From Planctomycetota bacterium (GTDB lineage: Bacteria > Planctomycetota > Planctomycetia > Pirellulales > Pirellulaceae), in assembly GCA_026692885.1 (NCBI GenBank), contig JAPLNJ010000563.1, positions 1 to 25,239 on the forward strand: DNA of 25,239 bases. Direction: 5' to 3'. This document shows positions 15,790 to 21,519 of the stretch, piece after piece. The notes below the pieces were generated by a model. It searched no databases. It was not told the DNA's origin and worked only from the letters and a program-made list of their open reading frames with translations. Position 1 is the first letter of the stretch. The number at the start of each line of letters is the position of its first letter. The position numbers were made by a program, and so were the translations under genes.

Positions 15790-16977
15790 TTAGTTCTTCG
15801 ACTCCCGGGGCGGGTACTCGCTGATCCTGAGGTTGCGGAACGAGAGATCGGTGGTGGGGTCGTGGCCCTGGAGGCTGATGACGCCCGCCTCGAGGCGGCA
15901 GCCCTGACGCGGGCTCTCGTTCAGCGGACGGGGATCCGTCCAGTCGCTGACTTGGTAGCCGTTGATCCAGACGGCCATGTGCCGGCCATGGGCGACGATG
16001 GTCTTGGTGAACCACTCGTGGTCGCTGGAGACGACTCGGCGCGCCGGCTGGCGCCCGTACAGGCCGCCGGTCCCGAAATCCACAGGCTTCGTGCGGTCGT
16101 CACCCTCCCACTGGTTGCGGATTTGGGATTCGTACCCGGCCCAGAACTGGCCGGGGAGGCCCCGGAAGAACACGCCGCTGTTGAGGTACTTCCCATTCGA
16201 GAGGATGTCGAGCTGCAGGCAGAAGTCGGCCCACTGGCCCTCCGTCTGAAGATCCCCGTTTCCGTTCTTCACGTTCAGCTCACCCGTCGGCGTCACGCTG
16301 TAGATCGATTTGTGGCCCGGCACGACCTGCCAGCCGCTGAGGTCCCGGCCATTGAAGATGGGTTTCTGGCGGATCGGCTTGAGGTAGATGTTGCGGAACT
16401 CGACCTTCCGCTGAGGCGCGCCGCGTTGGAATCCGATGACGCCACGGGCGTACTTAGAGCTGTGGGTGTCGACCAATTGGTTGCCGTCCAGGACGACCGT
16501 CAGGTGGTCCCCTTCCGCCGTGATGACCGCGCTCTGCCAGGCGTTTGGCTTGCGCGCTCCGGGCGGGGCCGCGGCCACGTGCTCAATGCTGCCCGTCGGC
16601 TCGCCCCGCATGTGGTCGCCAATTTGCATCTCGAATCCCGTTTGGTACGGTTTGGGCCCTTGTTCGGCGCGGAAGGCAATCCCGCTGTTGCCGCCGTCCC
16701 CGACGCGAAACTCGGTCTTGAGCGTGAAGTCGGTGAATTCGGTGTTCGTGAGAATCCAGCCCTCGCCCTCGTCGCTTGCGAGCGTGCCATCCACCACTTT
16801 CCACTTGGCCTCGCCGTAGGTCTCCCAGCCAAACGTCGTCGCGCCGTCGAACAGAAGAATCCAGCCGTCGGCGATTTCCTCTTTCGATAATGAGTTCATT
16901 TCGCTCGCCGCCACTCGCCCCGTCAGCACCAGTGTGGCTGCCAGGATTGCCCAAGTGCCCATTCGTCTACGTAACAT
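15790..16977 (-). CDS. Secreted protein with two DUF1080 (3-keto-disaccharide hydrolase) domains (395 aa)
   Basis: Residues 1-25 form a signal peptide (RRRMGTWAILAATLVLTG). Two concanavalin-like DUF1080 (PF06439) domains follow. The first (~32-210) has GWILLFDGATTFGWETYG, NSGIAFRAEQG and the strand FRNIYLKPI. The second (~214-390) has PIFNGRDLSGWQVV, LNSGVFFRGLPGQFW, WFTKTIVAHGRHMAVWINGY and FRNLRISEYPP. Enzymes of this family hydrolyse 3-keto glycosides made by Gfo/Idh/MocA-type dehydrogenases, which fits the two Tat oxidoreductases nearby. ATG 16977 is preferred to an in-frame ATG at 17058 because AAGGAG lies just before it and the signal peptide begins there. The tandem arrangement is common in planctomycetes. 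It is intact and transcribed away from cysK. Confidence 0.85.
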   Translation of the reverse strand: MLRRRMGTWAILAATLVLTGRVAASEMNSLSKEEIADGWILLFDGATTFGWETYGEAKWKVVDGTLASDEGEGWILTNTEFTDFTLKTEFRVGDGGNSGIAFRAEQGPKPYQTGFEMQIGDHMRGEPTGSIEHVAAAPPGARKPNAWQSAVITAEGDHLTVVLDGNQLVDTHSSKYARGVIGFQRGAPQRKVEFRNIYLKPIRQKPIFNGRDLSGWQVVPGHKSIYSVTPTGELNVKNGNGDLQTEGQWADFCLQLDILSNGKYLNSGVFFRGLPGQFWAGYESQIRNQWEGDDRTKPVDFGTGGLYGRQPARRVVSSDHEWFTKTIVAHGRHMAVWINGYQVSDWTDPRPLNESPRQGCRLEAGVISLQGHDPTTDLSFRNLRISEYPPRESKN

Positions 16978-17589
16978 TGTTGAATCTCCTTGCTCCAGTT
17001 GTCTCGAACCCGTTGCGCAGGGGGTGCGGCAGGATGTGATACCATATCCGAGCGGCAAGGACCACCCCGATGCGATTGTCCGTCAGGAAATCAGCCAGGG
17101 ATCTAGCAGTCACAATGAACAAGACACATGCAGGCCGTGCGGTATCACGGATATTCTAGCAGGAATGCCTAGCGTCCCGTTAGATATGTTCGATCTTGGC
17201 GAGTAGTCAGCCAATCCTGTCCGCTGCCGTCAAGATCCAGCTGTGTGGTATCGGTTCTTTTTCCTGTGCAGCTTCCGCGTGATTTTTGCAGCGATTCTCG
17301 CTTCGCTGATCCCTTGTGGCTGATCGCAAACAGGACTCGGCCTCCGAACAGGATGTGGCGTTGCGTCGGCGGCATGCCGCTTGCTGTACGCTGGGGCATC
17401 ATCGTTTGCTTTTTCCTATGCACCGTCCGCGGTTGACTTAGATTCGAATCGTCAATCAACCTGTGACGTCGGTTGTGGTGACGCGTTTGGCGTCACTGGT
17501 GTATCCCCGATGACGCCCCGCCATCGGCAGCCCTGACGATTCATTTTGTGATTCTGTTCTTCCACTTGGCCTCAACGAGGAGGATGTTC
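16978..17589. other. Divergent intergenic region upstream of cysK
   Basis: 612 bp between the DUF1080 gene (minus) and cysK (plus). I see no credible coding frame: an open minus-strand frame at 17169-17459 has no domain. The region is less GC-rich than the genes. Two dyads lie within 160 bp of the cysK start and are listed separately. No riboswitch-like or T-box-like structure was recognised by eye. Confidence 0.5.
17433..17496 (+). promoter_or_regulatory. Two dyad-symmetric sequences upstream of cysK
   Basis: TTGAC (17433-17437) and GTCAA (17451-17455) flank the perfect palindrome GATTCGAATC (17441-17450). GTGACGC (17478-17484) and GCGTCAC (17490-17496) form a second dyad with a 5-nt loop. 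They sit ~95-155 bp before the cysK start, a normal place for an operator. TTGACT at 17433 could be a -35 box, but no -10 follows at the right distance. The binding protein is unknown. Confidence 0.35.
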
Positions 17590-18579
17590 ATGTTGGCCGC
17601 AACGAAGAAGCTGTTCACGTCCGCGACCCCGGCGTCCGGCATTATTCACGAAGACATCACCCGGTGCATTGGCCGGACACCGTTAGTACGCCTCAATCGC
17701 ATCGCCCGCGGTGCGGCAGCCACGATCGCGGCGAAGCTGGAGAGTTTCAATCCGCTGTGGAGTGTCAAGGATCGCATTGGACGGGCCATGATCGATGCGG
17801 CCGAGCGGGACGGCAAGATCCAATCGGACACGATCATCATTGAGCCCACCAGCGGCAACACGGGCATCGCCTTGGCCTACGTCTGCGCGGCGCGCGGCTA
17901 CAAACTGCAAGTCACGATGCCGGAGAGCATGAGCCTGGAACGGCGGCGGCTGCTCAAGGCGTTGGGCGCAGAACTGATCCTGACGCCGGCGGCCGAAGGC
18001 ATGGCCGGGGCCGTGCGGCGTGCGGAGGAACTGGCGCTGAGCGACCAGCATTACTTCATCCCCCAACAATTCAAGAACCCCGCCAATCCGGAGATTCATC
18101 GCCAGACCACTGCCGAGGAGATCTGGCGCGACACGGCGGGCCAAGTCGACATCTTCGTGGCCGGTGTTGGGACGGGCGGGACGATCACAGGGGTGGGGGA
18201 GGTGCTGAAATCGCGCAAGCCGGGAGTGCAAATTGTGGCGGTGGAGCCGGCGGTCAGCCCGGTGCTCACCCAGCACCGCGCCGGTCAGCCGCTGAAGCCG
18301 GGCAAGCACATGATTCAGGGGATCGGCGCGGGATTCATCCCCAGTATCTTGAACCTGAACGTGATCGACGAAGTCGTAATCGTGACTGACGACGACGCCT
18401 TTGAAACGGCCCGACAACTGGCTCGCCAAGCAGGCCTCATGTGTGGCATCAGCTGCGGAGCGGCGGCCTGGGCTGCGCTGCAAATCGCTCGTCGTCCGGA
18501 GAACAACGGAAAACTCGTCGTCGTGGTGTTGCCCGATCTCGGAGAACGTTATCTGTCGACAAAGCTGTTTTCGGAGTGA
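17590..18579 (+). CDS. cysK: Cysteine synthase (O-acetylserine sulfhydrylase), 329 aa
   Basis: PLP enzyme of fold type II that makes L-cysteine from O-acetylserine and sulfide. [13 protein letters not shown] is the usual N-terminal start. The PLP lysine is K60 in [11 protein letters not shown], and the substrate-binding loop is S88-G-N-T-G92 in [14 protein letters not shown]. The phosphate-binding glycine loop is [13 protein letters not shown], and [10 protein letters not shown] marks the C-terminal domain. Length and all motifs are normal, so the enzyme should be active. ATG 17590 is chosen because GAGGAGG is 6 nt upstream; ATG 17584 touches that site and GTG 17548 has none. The family includes cystathionine beta-synthase-like and O-phosphoserine-using members, but CysK is the simplest call. 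It precedes the encapsulin remnant on the same strand, as srpG precedes srpI in the cyanobacterial sulfur-regulated srp locus. Confidence 0.92.
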   Translation: MLAATKKLFTSATPASGIIHEDITRCIGRTPLVRLNRIARGAAATIAAKLESFNPLWSVKDRIGRAMIDAAERDGKIQSDTIIIEPTSGNTGIALAYVCAARGYKLQVTMPESMSLERRRLLKALGAELILTPAAEGMAGAVRRAEELALSDQHYFIPQQFKNPANPEIHRQTTAEEIWRDTAGQVDIFVAGVGTGGTITGVGEVLKSRKPGVQIVAVEPAVSPVLTQHRAGQPLKPGKHMIQGIGAGFIPSILNLNVIDEVVIVTDDDAFETARQLARQAGLMCGISCGAAAWAALQIARRPENNGKLVVVVLPDLGERYLSTKLFSE

Positions 18580-18611
18580 CGCCCAATCGTGTTATGCACG
18601 ACAAAAGACGA

Positions 18612-18704
18612 CTCCCTCGCCCCGGTACTCCGGGGAGAGGGTTGGGGTGAGGGGCCGGAATGCGAGTTTGGAATTGAACCCATGCACCAAAATCCTCACC
18701 CCAG
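18612..18704. repeat. Intergenic REP-like sequence between cysK and the encapsulin gene
   Basis: CCTCGCCCCGGTACTCCGGG, then GAGAGGGTTGGGGTGAGGGG (near 18635-18653), and later CCTCACCCC (18695-18703), which pairs with GGGGTGAGG. The CCGG-TACT-CCGG core is also self-complementary. Such GAGAGGG...GGGGTGAGGGG segments recur in many planctomycete intergenic regions. It may end part of the cysK transcript. Confidence 0.5.
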
Positions 18705-18713
18705 GATGCGAAT

Positions 18714-19250
18714 ATGACCGACCGTCTATTGCAGCGAAGTGTGACCACCGCGGTCGCCAGAAATCTGGCGACCACGACGAAGACCGCGCCGATGATGATG
18801 TCGATCACTCCGCGCTGGCTGTTGAGCCTGCTGCCGTGGGTGCAGGTGAACGGCGGCAGCTACCGGGTGAATCGCACCAAGGTGGAATTGAGCAAGGCCG
18901 AACGGATCGAAGTAGACGTTTCCGGCGGGGTCGGCTCCTTTCCGCCGGCGGCGCTCCGCAGCGTCCCGCTGTTCTCTCGACTGCCCGAGACGATCGTGAC
19001 CCGCATGACTGCCCGTTTCAAGACGGAAGAGGTTTCGCTGGGGAACAAGCTGATCGTCGAAGGCGAAGACCTGAGCAAGTTCTTCATCATCGCCCAGGGG
19101 CAGGTGGAGGTCTTGAGCAAAGGTGCCCACGGCACCGATTTGCGGATTGCCTTGTTGACGGAAGGTGAGTACTTCGGCGAGACCGACCTTGTCTCGGATA
19201 AGCCGTCAGACGTGACCGTCCGCACCATCACGCCCTGCGTTCTGTTGAAC
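18714..19250 (+). pseudogene. Truncated family 2 encapsulin shell protein with cNMP-binding-like domain
   Basis: ATG 18714 opens [39 protein letters not shown] and SYRVNR (residues ~10-54). This is the N-terminal arm and first conserved block of family 2 encapsulins (SrpI of cyanobacteria, EshA of Streptomyces). Residues ~75-178 follow as a cyclic-nucleotide-binding-like domain: [35 protein letters not shown] and [12 protein letters not shown]. The presence of this domain places it with the type 2B shells. The phosphate-contact Arg of true cNMP pockets is not visible after FGETDLV, as far as I can align it. Similarity stops at about residue 178 (nt 19247); the HK97-like P- and A-domains, roughly 300 residues, are gone. 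The frame runs on into antisense hsdR and closes at 19532. No shell could form from this piece. Any cargo gene downstream has been replaced. Confidence 0.75.
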
Positions 19251-20488
19251 CGTTTGTCTTGCGTGGCTGCCAGTTCGCGCACGGCCTTCAAGGCGAACGG
19301 GAAGGTCTGGATGGTGCAGACCACGATCTTCTTGTCGCCGGCGAGTGCCGCCGCCAGTTCACCGCTCTTGCTGCTGCTTTCGCCTGTGATCGTAGCCACG
19401 ACGCCGGTTGTCCGTTCGAAATCGAAGATCGCTTCCTGCAACTGCGAGTCGATCACGTTGCGGTCCGAGACCACCAGCACGCTGTCGAACAGCTTGTTGT
19501 GCAGAGCGTCGTGCAGGTCGGCCAGGAAGTGAGCGGACCAGGCGATGGAGTTCGTCTTGCCGGAACCTGCCGAATGTTGAATCAGGTACTTTCCGCCCGG
19601 TCCGTCCGTCAGCACGGCCGCTTGCAGTTTGCGAGTGGCATCCAGTTGGTGATACCGGGGGAAGATGATCGTCTTGATTTGCTTCTTGTCATCCTTCTGC
19701 GCCACCAGATAGCGGCCGAGAATTTCCAGCCAACTATGCCGTTCCCAGACTTGTTCCCACAGGTAGGCCGTGCGATGTCCGCCGTTGGGATTCAGCGGAT
19801 TGCCCGCCGCTCCGTGGTCGCCTTGATTGAACGGCAGGAACTGGGTGTCCGTGCCATTCAGCCGGGTCGTCATGTAGACTTCGTGATTGCTGACAGCGAA
19901 ATGCACCAGCGTGCCGTGGGGAAACGAGAGCAGCGGTTCGGCGGCTTGGCCTTTGGGCTTGGGATGCCGGTCAAAGCGATACTGGTCGATCGCGTCGCCA
20001 ATGCTTTGCGTGAAGTCGGTCTTCAGTTCGGCCGTCGCCATCGGCAGGCCGTTCAGGAACAGCACGAGGTCAATGCTGTTCTCGTTGTGCTGCGAGTAAT
20101 GCACTTGCCGGACCACGCGCAGCCGGTTGGCGGCGTACCGAGCCAGGATGTCGGGGTTCATGGCCAGAGCCGGTTTGAATTGCGCGAGCGTCAGTTTGCC
20201 GCGCAGGCCGAGCATCTCGATGCCATGCCGCAGCACATCCAGCGTGCCACGCTGGTCGAGCGAATCGCGCAGGCGAGTCAGCAGCGTATCGGCGGCGTTG
20301 GTCCCGTGGTTCTTGTCCAGGGCTTTCCAGGTATCGGGCTGAGTGGCCTGTACCCACGCCAGCACATCATCCGGGAACAAGGCCCGCGCCCGGTCGTAGC
20401 CGTCATCGTTCGGCGAGTACAGCCAGCCGCTGGCCGCGAGATGTTCGCAGATTTCGTTTTCAAACTCGACTTCGTTGTGCAGAGCCAT
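19246..20488 (-). pseudogene. hsdR: Type I restriction enzyme R subunit, N-terminal two-fifths
   Basis: ATG 20488 starts MALHNEVEFENEICEHLAAS, typical of HsdR. The nuclease domain has IDLVLFLNGLPMATAELKT with the E154-x-K156 pair of the PD-(D/E)xK site. The helicase domain begins with QHSAGSGKTNSIAW (Walker A, K311) and [15 protein letters not shown] (motif Ia). Reading continues to [20 protein letters not shown] and QDKRF (~residue 414) and there meets the antisense encapsulin sequence. DEAH (motif II) and everything after it are missing, about 600 residues in a usual ~1000-residue subunit. ATP hydrolysis and translocation would be lost. The open frame continues antisense to 18860. An HsdS fragment lies upstream on the same strand, and hsdM is absent. 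Confidence 0.88.
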
Positions 20489-20504
20489 CGGTTTTCACAC
20501 CTCC

Positions 20505-20636
20505 GTGAGCGGCAAGGCGCTAGCCGCCGGTGGCATTGTGAGCGGCAAGGCGCTAGCCGCCGGTTCTGCAGTCCAACGTCCGGCGCTGAAAACACCGGCG
20601 GCATCCGGAACCGGCGGCTAGCGCCTTGCCGCTCAC
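20505..20636. repeat. REP-like element: two direct and one inverted 27-bp unit
   Basis: The unit GTGAGCGGCAAGGCGCTAGC-CGCCGGT occurs at 20505-20531 and 20538-20564, and as its exact complement at 20610-20636. The 45-nt centre includes CCGGCG-rich sequence. The group fills the gap between hsdR and the hsdS fragment and touches the hsdS stop. Unit 2 and unit 3 can fold into a long hairpin. The arrangement is that of a REP/BIME-like mobile palindrome cluster. Confidence 0.9.
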
Positions 20637-20830
20637 AAGACCTCCGTTTCGGCCAACCCGCGCACGTCGATCTTGCCAGTGACGGCGGCGGAGATCAGAG
20701 CGGTCCGGCGTTCTTGCAGTAGCTCGATGGCTCGCTGGGCTTCGGCGGTCAGGGCGTCGAGCTGCTGGCGCACGGAATACGTGGACCGAATCGACCGGCT
20801 CGCGTCCGAGAACATCGGCGTTGCCCGCAC
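20633..20830 (-). pseudogene. hsdS: Type I restriction specificity subunit, C-terminal end
   Basis: The last ~45 residues, [20 protein letters not shown] and [19 protein letters not shown], are the conserved coiled-coil end of HsdS that contacts HsdM. Both target-recognition domains are missing. The ~20 residues before QLDALT do not look like HsdS, so the break is near 20775. It lies upstream of hsdR on the same strand in a usual hsdS-hsdR order, separated by the REP-like cluster. The unit must once have been a full hsdMSR locus. Confidence 0.8.
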
Positions 20831-20861
20831 GCCGACCGGCTAGCGTTGGGTGACAAGACGA

Positions 20862-21476
20862 TCAGCGAGTCTGCACGGCCATGGCCTTTCCCATCTTTTC
20901 CTCCACGAGATAGAACGAACCGCCCTGGGCGACGTCCACCGTGATCTGGCGGTATTCGGGAATGGTGACCTCCACGCTCTTACGCGGGCCCCACGGCGAA
21001 TGCCCGTATAGCAGCCAGCGGCGCTGCGGCGATTGGCCCTTGACCAGCGCCAGCGAAAACACCGGGATCTTGGTCGTTTGCTCCCAGGGATGCGGGGGTT
21101 CCACAAACCCGCCGGGCGTCAATTTGCCGAGCTTCGGCGGAACGAACGTCCAGGGACGCGGTGCGTCCAGATTCGTGTCCAGCAGGAACCAGCGGTCCCG
21201 CGCACGGAACTCTTCCGGGATGTCCGCCTGGTACGGGTGCTGGTGCGCGCGGTTGGGCACCAGGGTTCCCGTCTGCCAGAACTCGCGCAGCACCGGGGCC
21301 TCAGCGCTCCAGGTAGCATGTCGCCGTCTCGGCGTGGCACCAGTACGATCTGTTATCGTTTCGCCGACGGCCCGGTCGACGGTAAGTCCACCGGGGCTGT
21401 CTGGTCCAGGTAGTGTTGCAGGTTGGTCTTGCCGTCCTTGCCCAGACGAACGGTGGATTCTGATGATGTTCAGCAT
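20862..21476 (-). CDS. Uncharacterised protein, possibly a truncated or frameshifted remnant
   Basis: ATG 21476 has AAAGGA upstream and follows the esterase stop by 43 nt on the same strand. The first ~70 residues (ATPRRRHAT...) are low-quality, Arg/Thr/Pro-rich sequence. In another frame the same DNA reads TVRLGKDGKTNLQHYLDQTA, which looks more protein-like, so a frameshift near 21340-21370 is likely. From ~residue 70 the sequence is convincing: EAPVLREFWQTGTLVPNRAH, DRWFLLDTNLDAPRPWTFVP and EVTIPEYRQITVDVAQGGSF, ending at a TGA at 20862. I do not recognise the family. The beta-rich, Trp/Pro-rich tail suits a secreted carbohydrate-active protein. Confidence 0.4.
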   Translation of the reverse strand: MLNIIRIHRSSGQGRQDQPATLPGPDSPGGLTVDRAVGETITDRTGATPRRRHATWSAEAPVLREFWQTGTLVPNRAHQHPYQADIPEEFRARDRWFLLDTNLDAPRPWTFVPPKLGKLTPGGFVEPPHPWEQTTKIPVFSLALVKGQSPQRRWLLYGHSPWGPRKSVEVTIPEYRQITVDVAQGGSFYLVEEKMGKAMAVQTR

Positions 21477-21519
21477 GGGTTTCAGGTCCTTTCTTTGTCC
21501 TTCCAGCGATGACCCTCTC

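Noticed and set aside
15862..16890. 342-codon plus-strand open frame
   Set aside because: Antisense shadow of the double DUF1080 gene.
17169..17459. 96-codon minus-strand open frame in the cysK upstream region
   Set aside because: No domain, no ribosome site, and it covers the dyads; more likely regulatory DNA.
18714..19532. A single genuine protein joining encapsulin start to a new C-terminus
   Set aside because: The residues after ~178 are exactly the antisense of conserved hsdR codons, so the tail is accidental.
20505..20636. CRISPR array
   Set aside because: Only three units, one inverted, with unequal spacing; a REP-like cluster fits better.
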